From an uncultured Clostridia bacterium (GTDB taxonomy: Bacteria > Bacillota > Clostridia > Oscillospirales > Ruminococcaceae): a stretch of DNA of 29,279 nucleotides. This document shows positions 1 to 7,392 of the stretch, one piece after another. The number at the start of each line of letters is the position of its first letter. Positions within the stretch are counted from its first letter, which is position 1. Location: assembly GCA_947089135.1 (NCBI GenBank), contig CAMUJF010000025.1, positions 1 to 29,279 of the forward strand, in the 5' to 3' direction. Below the pieces are notes generated by a model. The model did not search any database, was not told where the DNA came from, and saw nothing but the letters and a program-made list of their open reading frames with translations. Both the position numbers and the translations under genes were made by a program.

Positions 1-168
1 CAAATTGAATATTATGTTTGCATTGGCAAACCTTTACATGGCTGACAGATTTTCCTTGTCGGTCTGATTTAGGCTGCCTTTGCTAAGAATTTATGCGGTT
101 ATGCGCCTTTCGGCGTATAATCGCTTTTGTTTTGGGTTATTATACGGTGTTGCCTTAAAATTATATAA

Positions 169-196
169 ATTTGGGAGAGTTAATGCTCTCCCAAAT
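169..196 (-). terminator. Perfect 11-bp hairpin just after the variable-protein gene
   Basis: The arms ATTTGGGAGAG (169-179) and CTCTCCCAAAT (186-196) pair perfectly around a 6-nt loop, 8 nt beyond the stop codon of the minus-strand gene. The sequence after the hairpin on the minus strand is AT-rich but has no clean U-run, so an intrinsic terminator is plausible, not certain. In known DGRs a hairpin just downstream of the variable repeat promotes homing, so this could be that element instead. The rest of 1-168 has no gene I can support; it holds a loose inverted repeat CGTATAAT / ATTATACG (114-121, 139-146). Confidence 0.55.
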
Positions 197-204
197 ACTG
201 ATTT

Positions 205-1797
205 TTAAATTTTTCCGTAATATGCGCAGCGAAAGCCTACATTAGGAAAAAATCCGGTTCTCCTGGAATTTATTAGAACTGAAAATATACCACTTCTTGA
301 ACCGCCGTTAAAACAGTTTCCTCTCAATGGTATTCTTTCACCATTTAAATGTAACCATATTCCAGCATTACCATAGTCGGAGTCTGACGCCCCGAATTCC
401 GGAATTATTGCGAGTGACATTGCTAAATTAGCTCCAACGGAATTTGTTTCGGCATTTGATTTGATTTTTGAAAATGCAGTTTCTGTAGAATCTATATATT
501 TTAATGCATTTGCCGCTTTTGGTTCTGAAAGAGTTCCGTTCTGTAAAATTGTTTTCCACAATATACTGTTTGCCGATATTGAATTATTAAAATCAGCGGC
601 ATCGTTATTTGCAAGTATTTGAAATTCACCGTCAACAATGCAAAAACCACTGCACCATTCCCAAACGTTTCCGTTTAAATCCGCAATACCTGCAAACGTT
701 CTGTCGTGATACCAATCGACATTTCCGCTTCCTGTAAGCACTTTATTAATTTTTCCGTCATTTTCGTAAGAAACATGAATAGCTTTTTGCAATTTCTCGG
801 AAACATCTTTGCCGAAATTATTGTTGCCTTTAGGCATTGTACCATTTTTTTTGCACCAAAGTGCAATAGCTGCCCACTCTGCATTGGTCATCAAATGCCA
901 GCCTGCGCCTTTATTTTTGCAATAATTCCAAGCTTGGTCAAAAGTCATATTTGTCTGCGGGGGTTTCATAGGCAGACTGTATGCCCGTTCGTTTTCAACA
1001 ATGTTTTGGTATTTTGAAATATAGATAACGTCCTGTTCAACACCATTGATAATAAACGCGGGGTGAACGGTGTGACTTGCACCGTCAATAACCTCGTCCA
1101 AATAAAATTTCGGTATTGCGACCATTACCGAAGGTTTATACATATCATCGTAAATTAGATAATTGTTAGGATAAGCAATGTATTTATTGAACTCATTTAC
1201 TGAATTGGCGGCCTTTTGTGCAGCATTGTCGCTTTTAATGGCATTTTCTTCGGCTGTTCGAGAAAAATCTTGTGCATTTTGTGCTGATTCGTCAGCAAGT
1301 AAAGCTGCATTTTTCGCTGTCTGTGCAATATCCTTTGCTTCCAGAGCTATATCCTTTGCCTCCTGTGCCGTATGCTGAAAAATGCTTAAAATTTGCTGCA
1401 GATCGTTCCCGGCCGGAAATCTATCCTCATCGGTATTATTATTTATATTAATCGGCATACTGCACTCGGTAATGTCAATAAAATCATTTGAACCTACAGA
1501 AGTGACTTTGAAAAAAGCTGTTTTTCCAACGGAAGTAATTTCTGCAGTGACCGGACATGTGAGACATATTTTATTACTGCTCAATTCCTCTTTTGTAAGA
1601 ATAGCCACAACTGCAATCTCACTATTTTCAATAGATGTGACGGTTAAACGGTGGCTCAGGCTCATATAGTCCATTCCTGTACCTTTCGGATACCGCGGCA
1701 TTTCAATTGTGATGAGCTCGTTGTTATTTTCGCCTTTTATAAGATTGTAACCCTCGTCAATATAAATCAATCTTTTGCAAACAACTTTAAATTTCAT
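205..1797 (-). CDS. Tail-fibre-like protein with C-terminal FGE-sulfatase/C-type-lectin domain; candidate DGR variable protein
   Basis: A 530-residue protein starting at an ATG preceded by GAAAGGA. Residues 1-130 form an unrecognised N-terminal domain of the kind seen in phage baseplate or fibre proteins. Residues about 143-200 are an Ala/Lys/Glu-rich heptad segment, probably a trimeric coiled coil. From about residue 215 the protein resembles the formylglycine-generating-enzyme fold, with MTNAEWAAIA and GNVWEWC (about 375). The last 40 residues read LRGNCFNGG...SRSG...NVGFRCAY, the frame of DGR variable regions in which the conserved RGG/N, NxG and IGFR positions bracket exchangeable residues. 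There is no signal peptide. It is probably a receptor-binding or ligand-binding display protein, prophage-derived or chromosomal. DGR diversification is inferred, because no reverse transcriptase or template repeat is visible. It could instead be a non-diversified FGE-domain fibre. Confidence 0.75.
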   Translation of the reverse strand: MKFKVVCKRLIYIDEGYNLIKGENNNELITIEMPRYPKGTGMDYMSLSHRLTVTSIENSEIAVVAILTKEELSSNKICLTCPVTAEITSVGKTAFFKVTSVGSNDFIDITECSMPININNNTDEDRFPAGNDLQQILSIFQHTAQEAKDIALEAKDIAQTAKNAALLADESAQNAQDFSRTAEENAIKSDNAAQKAANSVNEFNKYIAYPNNYLIYDDMYKPSVMVAIPKFYLDEVIDGASHTVHPAFIINGVEQDVIYISKYQNIVENERAYSLPMKPPQTNMTFDQAWNYCKNKGAGWHLMTNAEWAAIALWCKKNGTMPKGNNNFGKDVSEKLQKAIHVSYENDGKINKVLTGSGNVDWYHDRTFAGIADLNGNVWEWCSGFCIVDGEFQILANNDAADFNNSISANSILWKTILQNGTLSEPKAANALKYIDSTETAFSKIKSNAETNSVGANLAMSLAIIPEFGASDSDYGNAGIWLHLNGERIPLRGNCFNGGSRSGIFSVLINSRRTGFFPNVGFRCAYYGKI

Positions 1798-1892
1798 AAA
1801 ATCTTTCCTTTCAAAAATAAATTTTCCCGCATGGTCTTATCGGACTTACGGAATCCGATTTAACCATACGGAAAGCTTGTTCCCATAATTTA

Positions 1893-1921
1893 AGTATAGC
1901 GGAGAACGATCGTGTTGGCAA
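1893..1921 (-). promoter_or_regulatory. Sigma-A promoter for the variable-protein gene
   Basis: Read on the minus strand: -35 TTGCCA (1916-1921), a 17-bp spacer, -10 TATACT (1893-1898). The leader to the ATG at 1797 is about 90 nt. A dedicated promoter suggests the gene is expressed alone, not as the last gene of a phage structural operon. Confidence 0.7.
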
Positions 1922-1995
1922 TATTTTAGAAAGAATATTAGATACAGAAACAATAGTTGCATTGATTAATGGAGCATATATTCATTTAGTAAAAA

Positions 1996-2581
1996 TTATA
2001 GTGATTTATTACAATTTATATTTTCCCGCTTTTGCCGTTTCTGCTCCACAAGCTTTGAAATATAGTCACCCTGCGAAATTTCATAATAGGTCTTGACGAT
2101 TTCGGAATAAGTGGTATACCGTTTCTCCCAATCTGCTTTTAAGGCACGAAGGCGCTCAATATCGCTTTCACCGGAAACTTGAATATGTTCCACAGTCTGC
2201 GAAAGGGTTTTAAGCTTTAGCTGTTCGGCGGCGTAATCTCCAATTTGGCTTTATGCTAAAAATATTTTTCACAATGTACGATAACCGTTTGCAACTGCTT
2301 TCCGTTTTAGATAAGCTTGTTAAGCTCGGTTTTGGCATTTTGATAAGCTTCATTTGCGTATTTTAATTTCCCTCCGGTTATCCGATTGAGGAGATATGTT
2401 CGCGGTTTATAACCGCAAACTGAGCGGTCATAGTTTAGAGAGTAAAAGCGTTCTGCACCGAATAGAGTAGCTTGCGGCTGTATTTTCTCTGAGTTTTCCT
2501 GTTTATCTTAACAAGCTCGCTCGGAATGGGAAATATAAATTGAAAATTTAAGCTTTGTCTGATCGGAAGTGCTTTATTCAT
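1996..2581 (-). pseudogene. Decayed gene, possibly the C-terminal half of a mobilization/relaxase protein
   Basis: Protein-like segments run along the minus strand but are cut by stops and frame changes. One frame from about 2507 reads KQENSEKIQ...LFGAERFYSLNYDR...GGKLKYANEAYQ and hits TAA. The same frame continues NGKQLQTVIVHCEKYF before a second stop. A shifted frame then gives GDYAAEQLKLKT...YSEIVKTYYEISQGDYISK to the end at 1996. The only intact piece (1996-2193) would need a GTG start with no evident ribosome site. The charged, coiled-coil-like end reminds me of C-termini of Firmicute mobilization relaxases, but this is recall without any search. A possible original start is the ATG at 2581. 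Decay plus the neighbouring IS fragment suggest a degraded mobile element. Confidence 0.4.
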
Positions 2582-2770
2582 TTTACACAAAATTTGGTGG
2601 GACCTCGATAAAAGTAATTTTACGAAAACTGAAAGTCAGAGTGCTTTCCGAATTACCTTCTGCTATTGATCTCGCTTTTTCCTTTGTTTCTCAATCGGAT
2701 TGCTTGGGCTGGTTTTCTGCTGCTTGCTTGTAAATGTATTTTTATGGAGTGCTATAATTTAAGTTCATAA
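2582..2770. other. Gene-free stretch with a possible IS-end remnant
   Basis: No open frame of substance lies here. The sequence TTTACACAAAATTTGGTGGG at 2581-2600 resembles the terminal sequence of some IS256-type elements, but no matching second end was found, so it is only a hint of an old insertion. Confidence 0.2.
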
Positions 2771-3019
2771 CTAAAAAAATTGAACATTTTCGATGGTATC
2801 AAACCATACACGCCAAGACATAACGGCAAGGTAGAGCGTTCCCACAGAAAAGATAACGAATATTTTTACGCCACTCACACTTTTTATTCGTTTGAGGATT
2901 TTAAAAAGCAGCTTGCTGTTCACAGCAGAATTTACAATAATTTCCCTATGTGTCCTCTTAAGTGGAAATCTCCTGCCGATTTTATTTATGCTTTCTTATC
3001 TTTCGGCGAACTTTTCTAA
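2771..3019 (+). pseudogene. 3' fragment of a DDE (rve-type) IS transposase
   Basis: About 80 residues read PYTPRHNGKVERSHRKDNEYF...LAVHSRIYNNFPMCPLKWKSP, which is the end of an integrase-core transposase: the HNGKVER segment carries the last acidic catalytic residue, followed by the NNFP..PL..KSP tail. The frame is open only back to a TAA at 2768-2770, and the first possible start is TTG at 2780, so the N-terminus and the first two catalytic acids are missing. It is a 5'-truncated relic. The sequence after the stop (TTGTTACCCTTCATTGACAA, about 3025-3045) may be the right end of the element. The family is probably IS3- or IS481-like. Confidence 0.8.
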
Positions 3020-3082
3020 ATTATTTGTTACCCTTCATTGACAAACCTACAACAATCCTGAATTCATCGGGGTTTTCAGTAC

Positions 3083-3111
3083 TTGTATTTCGGAGAAAAA
3101 TATGGTATAAT
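3083..3111 (+). promoter_or_regulatory. Sigma-A promoter for the MATE pump
   Basis: -35 TTGTAT (3083-3088), 17-bp spacer, -10 TATAAT (3106-3111), with a leader of about 30 nt to the ATG at 3150 and an AAGGAAAA ribosome site. Confidence 0.75.
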
Positions 3112-3149
3112 ATTTTTATACAAAATTAAACAGATAAGGAAAATTTTAT

Positions 3150-4535
3150 ATGGAAGATGTAAACAAAATACGGCTGTTTGAAGAAACGCCTGTCCCGAAA
3201 GCGGTAATGAAGCTTGCTATTCCGACGATAATAGGCTGTCTTGTGACCATGCTGTATAATCTTGCGGATACCTATTTTGTGGGAATGCTGAACGATCCGA
3301 TACAAAACGCTGCTGTGACTCTTTCCGCGCCTGTTCTGCTTGCGTTCAACGCAGTGAATAATCTTTTCGGCGTTGGAGCTTCAAGCATGATGAGCCGAGC
3401 TTTGGGAAGAAAGGATTTTGATACCGCAAGGAAAAGCTCAGCGTTTGGATTTTACAGCGCGCTTTTGTGCGGTTTGTTGTTTTCTTTTTTCTGTACGGTA
3501 TTAAAAACGCCGCTGATGTCGCTTCTCGGAACGTCTCCCGAAAATACCGCGCAGACCGATTCATATATGTTCTGGACTGTCACTTGCGGAGCCGCTCCTG
3601 CTATCCTCAACGTTGTCATGGCATATCTTGTCCGTGCGGAGGGCTCTGCTTTTCATGCCAGTATAGGTACCATGAGCGGCTGCATACTCAATATTATTCT
3701 CGACCCGCTGTTTATTTTGCCGTTTGGATTGAATATGGGATCGGCAGGCGCAGGCTGTGCTACGTTTATTTCAAACTGTGCTGCGTGTGCGTATTTCTTT
3801 GTACTTTTGTACATAAAAAGAAAACGCACCTATGTAAGCATAAGTCCTAAGTATATGAATGTAAGCAAAAAAATCATATCCGGAATATGCGGGGTGGGGA
3901 TTCCTGCCGCGATACAGAATCTTCTGAATGTGACAGGAATGACTATACTGAATAATTTTACGGCGGATTTTTCTTCAGAAGCAGTTGCGGCAATGGGTAT
4001 ATCGCAGAAAATAAGCATGATACCGATGTATGCCGCTATGGGACTTTCACAGGGAATAATGCCGCTGATAAGCTATAACTATGCTTCGGAAAATTACGGG
4101 CGCATGAAAAAAACGCTGATTTTTTCAGCAAAGCTTTCAGTGATATTTTTGGCTGCTGCATCGATCGGATACTACATTGGAGCTGAAAGCCTTATATCCA
4201 TGTTTATGGAAAACGATATTATAATAGAATACGGTTCACGCTTTTTAAGGGGGTTCTGCATAGCTACACCGTTTCTTGCTGTGGATTTTCTTGCAGTCGG
4301 AGTTTTTCAGGCGTGCGGCATGGGAAAAAAGTCGTTTATATTTGCAGTAATGAGAAAAATTGTGCTGGAAATACCTGCGCTCTATATTCTTAATTATTTG
4401 TTTCCTCTTTACGGACTGGCTTACGCTCAGTTCGCTGCGGAACTTATACTTGCAATTGCAGCAGTGGTTTTTCTTGTGCGTATGTTTTACGAGCTTGACA
4501 GGTCGGTCGGAACGTCCGTCAGAAACAATAATTAA
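3150..4535 (+). CDS. MATE-family multidrug/sodium antiporter (MepA-like)
   Basis: A 461-residue polytopic membrane protein of normal MATE length, with about twelve hydrophobic segments in two homologous halves. The N-terminal half has the family pattern IPTIIGCLVTMLYNLADTYF and, after helix 2, GVGASSMMSRALGRKD. The second half repeats it as GVGIPAAIQNLLNVTGMTILN...GLSQGIMPLISYNY. The family exports cationic drugs or metabolites in exchange for Na+ or H+ at the cytoplasmic membrane; the substrate here cannot be told. It is monocistronic, with its own promoter. No regulator lies beside it and no clear terminator follows the stop. Confidence 0.9.
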   Translation: MEDVNKIRLFEETPVPKAVMKLAIPTIIGCLVTMLYNLADTYFVGMLNDPIQNAAVTLSAPVLLAFNAVNNLFGVGASSMMSRALGRKDFDTARKSSAFGFYSALLCGLLFSFFCTVLKTPLMSLLGTSPENTAQTDSYMFWTVTCGAAPAILNVVMAYLVRAEGSAFHASIGTMSGCILNIILDPLFILPFGLNMGSAGAGCATFISNCAACAYFFVLLYIKRKRTYVSISPKYMNVSKKIISGICGVGIPAAIQNLLNVTGMTILNNFTADFSSEAVAAMGISQKISMIPMYAAMGLSQGIMPLISYNYASENYGRMKKTLIFSAKLSVIFLAAASIGYYIGAESLISMFMENDIIIEYGSRFLRGFCIATPFLAVDFLAVGVFQACGMGKKSFIFAVMRKIVLEIPALYILNYLFPLYGLAYAQFAAELILAIAAVVFLVRMFYELDRSVGTSVRNNN

Positions 4536-4718
4536 ACTTATGCAAATTCCTGCTTTAATTGTTCGCAGTTTCCTGAAAAATACCTGCTTAAAATCCTTGC
4601 AAAACAACAATTATATCCGCAGATACCGTTTATACCTGCTTTATTCAGGCAATCCTGCGCTTTTGAGAAAATTGCTTCCGATAAAGGAAATTCCAATAAC
4701 ATTCCCATATATTGTGGG
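4536..4718. other. Gene-free spacer after the MATE gene
   Basis: With the leader that follows, 4536-4984 has no gene I can support. This first part is AT-rich, shows no hairpin with a U-run, and has only short frames without ribosome sites. Confidence 0.5.
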
Positions 4719-4747
4719 TTGAAATTCTCCTAAATACAAGATATAAT
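4719..4747 (+). promoter_or_regulatory. Sigma-A promoter with a 230-nt leader to the CAP-domain gene
   Basis: -35 TTGAAA (4719-4724), 17-bp spacer, -10 TATAAT (4742-4747). Transcription would start near 4754, leaving about 230 nt before the ATG at 4985. Confidence 0.7.
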
Positions 4748-4771
4748 ATATACAGAAAGCAGAGAAATTAA

Positions 4772-4831
4772 ATGGCTTTCAAATCACTGAAAAACATTGA
4801 AATGCTGACAAAGATTTTAGGACTTATCTGA
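4772..4831 (+). CDS. Possible 19-residue leader peptide (uORF)
   Basis: An ATG about 18 nt after the predicted transcription start opens a 19-codon frame reading MAFKSLKNIEMLTKILGLI and ending in TGA. It lies in the leader of the CAP-domain gene. The upstream ribosome site is weak (AAGCAGAG), and a frame this short arises easily by chance. It could be a regulatory leader peptide or meaningless. Confidence 0.2.
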   Translation: MAFKSLKNIEMLTKILGLI

Positions 4832-4872
4832 AAATAAGGAAATCTGTACATTTCCGCCGTTAATTAACATAC

Positions 4873-4927
4873 TTTGGAAAAGCGCTGTTTCAGACGGACC
4901 TCTGTCTGACGAGTCGGAGGATCCAAA
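4873..4927 (+). other. Structured element in the 5' leader of the CAP-domain gene
   Basis: TTTGGA (4873-4878) can pair with TCCAAA (4922-4927), enclosing a hairpin CAGAC / GTCTG (4891-4895, 4904-4908). A competing pairing of GGACCTC (4896-4902) with GAGGATCC (4917-4924) overlaps both. It matches no riboswitch class I recognise. Nested and competing pairings in a long leader suggest RNA-level control, unproven. Confidence 0.3.
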
Positions 4928-4984
4928 AATATTTGCGGCAATCCAATGGTTTTCAGGAAAACTTGTTTTAGGAGGTATAACAAA

Positions 4985-5878
4985 ATGAAAAGGACTTTAA
5001 AATGCGCTATAGCAGCGGTTGGAGCAGCGGCAATTGCCGTAGGAACAGCGGTTCCCGCCAGCGCTGTGAACTTCAAGACATACATTACATCGAATTCAGG
5101 TTCGTGCGGAAATTTCGGAGGCGCAGACCTTGACAGTCTGTTGAAGAAATATCCTTCATGCCTTGACTTTTTGAAAAATTACGGAATAAAATTTCCCGGA
5201 AATGACTGCACTCAGAAGCCCGGTGAAAATTGTCCCGGAGGCGACTGCACTCAGAAACCCGGCAACAACTGTCCCGGAGGCGACTGTACCCAAAAGCCCG
5301 GCGACAACTGCACCGGAGATGACTGTATCCAAAAGCCCGGCAATAACGATACTGTTCAGAAGCCGGGAAACGATGATACCGTTCAAAAGCCCGGCAACAA
5401 CGATACTGTTCAGAAGCCGGGAAACGATGATACCGTTCAAAAGCCCGGCAACAACGATACCGTCCAGAAGCCCGAGATCCCCGATACAAGCGTTGACGCC
5501 TCTGTTTCCGATTATGAAAAAAAGGTAGTCGAGCTTGTAAACGAGATAAGAAAAGAATACGGTCTTTCCGAACTTAAGCTTAACACTAAGCTTTGCGCCG
5601 TTGCGAAAGCAAAGTCCCAGGACATGAAGGACAACAACTACTTCAGCCACACGTCGCCTACATACGGAAGTCCCTTTGATATGATTAAAAGCTTCGGCAT
5701 AAGCTACAGAACCGCAGGTGAAAATATTGCAATGGGCTACCGTACTCCCGAGGAGGTCGTTGACGGCTGGATGAATTCCGAGGGACACAGAGCAAATATT
5801 CTCAACGGTTCTTTCAAGGAGATCGGAATGGGTCATGTTGCAAACGGAAATTACTGGACTCAGATGTTTATCGGATAA
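4985..5878 (+). CDS. Secreted CAP-domain (SCP/PR1, YkwD-like) protein with repeat linker
   Basis: A 297-residue protein. I chose the ATG at 4985 because AGGAGG (about 4971-4976) sits 8 nt upstream; an in-frame ATG at 4946 lacks a site and would bury the signal peptide. Residues 1-27 form a signal peptide ending ASA. After a short spacer come four units of about 12 residues with pattern CTQKPGxNCPGGD, then five 9-residue units of pattern NDTVQKPGN. The CAP domain runs from about 176 to 297 and keeps the cavity residues: FSH, GENIA and EGHRANIL. Bacterial CAP proteins are extracellular and occur with walls and spores; their biochemical role is unsettled. The Cys-containing repeats could cross-link. 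The linker probably spans the cell wall. Confidence 0.88.
   Translation: MKRTLKCAIAAVGAAAIAVGTAVPASAVNFKTYITSNSGSCGNFGGADLDSLLKKYPSCLDFLKNYGIKFPGNDCTQKPGENCPGGDCTQKPGNNCPGGDCTQKPGDNCTGDDCIQKPGNNDTVQKPGNDDTVQKPGNNDTVQKPGNDDTVQKPGNNDTVQKPEIPDTSVDASVSDYEKKVVELVNEIRKEYGLSELKLNTKLCAVAKAKSQDMKDNNYFSHTSPTYGSPFDMIKSFGISYRTAGENIAMGYRTPEEVVDGWMNSEGHRANILNGSFKEIGMGHVANGNYWTQMFIG
5347..5454 (+). repeat. Exact 54-bp tandem duplication in the CAP-protein linker
   Basis: Bases 5347-5400 and 5401-5454 are identical. Each copy encodes two 9-residue units (DTVQKPGND / DTVQKPGNN). Degenerate copies flank the pair on both sides. Perfect identity down to third codon positions points to a recent slippage or recombination event. 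Confidence 0.9.
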
Positions 5879-6023
5879 CCTGTCCCGTATTTTGCTTGTC
5901 TCGAACTGATGACCTTTTAGAAAGTTCTGAAAAAGATTCTCGACGATAACGGTTTGAAAATGAATTTTAAGCAGTATGTCCTTATTTAAGGAAAACAGAC
6001 TTTTGCGGGGGATTATATAACTA

Positions 6024-6054
6024 AAAAACGCGGACGTTTTGTGTCCGCGTTTTT
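6024..6054. terminator. Bidirectional intrinsic terminator between CAP-protein gene and rlmH
   Basis: AAAAACGCGGAC (6024-6035) pairs with GTCCGCGTTTTT (6043-6054) around a 7-nt loop, with a U-run in both reading directions. It sits between the convergent genes and would end both transcripts. Confidence 0.9.
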
Positions 6055-6056
6055 GT

Positions 6057-6542
6057 TTATTTATGGTATTTCCCGCCGTTCAGTATCTGAAACGCGCGGT
6101 ATATCTGTTCAAGGATCATGACTCTCGCAAGCATATGCGGAAAGGTCATTTCCGACATTGACAGCCTGAGTCCGCACATTTTCTTTATTTCCTCGTCTAT
6201 ACCGAAAGAACTGCCGATAACAAAGTTCAGCGTGCTTTTTCCCTCCACGGAAATCCTGCTGATTTTTTCCGCAAGCTTTTCGGAGGACAGCTTCGTTCCT
6301 TCAATACACAGAGCGATATTAAAGCAATCCTTACCCCAAAGCAAATTCTGCATAGCTTTGGCTTCGGTGAAAAGAGCAGTCTTTATCTCTTTTTCGGAGG
6401 GATCATCAGGAAGTCTGCTCTCGGCAAGCTCGATGACGGTCAGTCTGCAAAAGGCTTTCAGACGCTTTGAATACTCTGCGCACGCCTCGCGGAAATAGCT
6501 TTCTTTAAGCTTTCCAACGACTATCAGATTAACGTTCATCAT
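6057..6542 (-). CDS. rlmH: 23S rRNA (pseudouridine-1915 N3)-methyltransferase RlmH
   Basis: A 161-residue protein, the normal size for RlmH (SPOUT methyltransferase; older name YbeA/OrfX). It uses SAM to methylate pseudouridine 1915 in helix 69 of 23S rRNA in the assembled ribosome. It shows the N-terminal VNLIVVGKLKE start, the knotted SAM-binding segment NFVIGSSFGID, the LSMSEMTFPHMLARV motif and the diagnostic C-terminus GGKYHK. Two adjacent ATGs (6542, 6539) are possible. The GAGGA site favours the first and overlaps the walJ stop, with only 12 nt between the genes, so the two are probably translationally coupled as the last genes of the 8229-6057 operon. Confidence 0.95.
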   Translation of the reverse strand: MMNVNLIVVGKLKESYFREACAEYSKRLKAFCRLTVIELAESRLPDDPSEKEIKTALFTEAKAMQNLLWGKDCFNIALCIEGTKLSSEKLAEKISRISVEGKSTLNFVIGSSFGIDEEIKKMCGLRLSMSEMTFPHMLARVMILEQIYRAFQILNGGKYHK

Positions 6543-6554
6543 CAGTACGATTCC

Positions 6555-7331
6555 TCACACAGCCACAAAGCCGCCGCTTGTTTCAACGGGGGCAACCGAA
6601 AGCAGATAATCCGCGTTTCGCCTGAATTCGTTCAAATATGAAACGACGGTATTTTCGGCAATTTCGGGACGGTTGTTCTCCTGGGAAAGGTGTCCTAGTA
6701 TGATTTTCTCCGTGCCGCTCCCCACAAGCTTTGCGGCAAACTTGCCGCTGTCAATATTGGAAAGATGTCCGTCTCCGCTTAAAATGCGCATTTTGAGATA
6801 ATACGGATACGCACCGTTTCTGAGCATTTCCACATCGTAATTGGACTCCAAAAGCACGCAGTTCGTACCCAGCAAAGCCGCTTCTATCTCGTCGGTAACA
6901 TGACCTAAATCTGTGCAGACAGCCACAGTTTTCCCGTCGGAAAAGGATACCTTATAGCCGCAGGATTCCCTTGCGTCATGAGGAGTACGGAAACATTCTA
7001 TCTTCATTCCGCAGACGTCTTCTCCGTTCACCATTTCGCGTAATTCGCTGTTTACAGAGCCCGACTTGATAAGATACTCCAGCGTAAGACCTCTTGCAAA
7101 AACCGGTGCTTTGATTTTTTTTGTAAGTATGGGAAGTCCCTTTATGTGGTCGCTGTGCTCGTGAGTAATAAATACGGCTTTTATCGAGTCCGCAGACAAA
7201 CCGTTAAGCTCCAGTGCGTTTTTCAGTCTGCTGAACGATACTCCGTCGTCAATAAGTATTCCCTCGGTTTTTGTGCCTATGTATATGCTGTTACCCTTGC
7301 TTGATGAAAACAGCGGATATATCCTTGCCAA
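6555..7331 (-). CDS. walJ: Metallo-beta-lactamase-fold hydrolase, WalJ/YycJ-like
   Basis: A 258-residue MBL-fold protein with the metal motif HEHSDH (H57, H59, D61, H62), later ligands in TPHDA and CTDLGH, and GHLSQENN near the end. Length and motifs match YycJ/WalJ, a probable nuclease-type MBL protein encoded near rlmH in many Firmicutes and linked in the literature to coordination of cell division and DNA replication. The start is TTG at 7331, preceded by AAGGAG with 7-nt spacing. It is cytoplasmic, with no signal peptide. The usual walRK genes are not present here, so the WalJ label rests on family resemblance and the rlmH neighbour. Confidence 0.85.
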   Translation of the reverse strand: MARIYPLFSSSKGNSIYIGTKTEGILIDDGVSFSRLKNALELNGLSADSIKAVFITHEHSDHIKGLPILTKKIKAPVFARGLTLEYLIKSGSVNSELREMVNGEDVCGMKIECFRTPHDARESCGYKVSFSDGKTVAVCTDLGHVTDEIEAALLGTNCVLLESNYDVEMLRNGAYPYYLKMRILSGDGHLSNIDSGKFAAKLVGSGTEKIILGHLSQENNRPEIAENTVVSYLNEFRRNADYLLSVAPVETSGGFVAV

Positions 7332-7353
7332 TTCAAAACTCCTTGGTATGCGT

Positions 7354-7374
7354 TATGCCGCACGAAGCGGCATA
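7354..7374 (-). other. Intercistronic hairpin between the coupling-protein gene and walJ
   Basis: TATGCCGC (7354-7361) pairs perfectly with GCGGCATA (7367-7374) around a 5-nt loop in the 61-nt gap. No U-run follows on the minus strand, so it is more likely an mRNA-stability or processing element than a full terminator. Confidence 0.5.
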
Positions 7375-7392
7375 CACATTGTTTAAATGTAC

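Noticed and set aside
1818..2093. Open plus-strand frame containing the protein-like string AENDRVGNILERILDTETIVAL
   Set aside because: It has no start codon or ribosome site and overlaps the minus-strand promoter of the variable-protein gene and the decayed gene, so it is most likely chance or antisense.
5338..5470. Regular repeats as a possible CRISPR array
   Set aside because: The units are contiguous without unique spacers, keep the reading frame and encode a protein linker.
5150..5840. Long minus-strand open frames opposite the CAP-protein gene
   Set aside because: They are by-products of the repeat linker's regular codon pattern; the plus-strand frame has a signal peptide, ribosome site and a recognised domain.
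5921..5989. Short frame reading KVLKKILDDNGLKMNFKQYVLI before the terminator
   Set aside because: No start codon, no ribosome site and a stop directly upstream. It could be a relic of a gene end but nothing supports expression.
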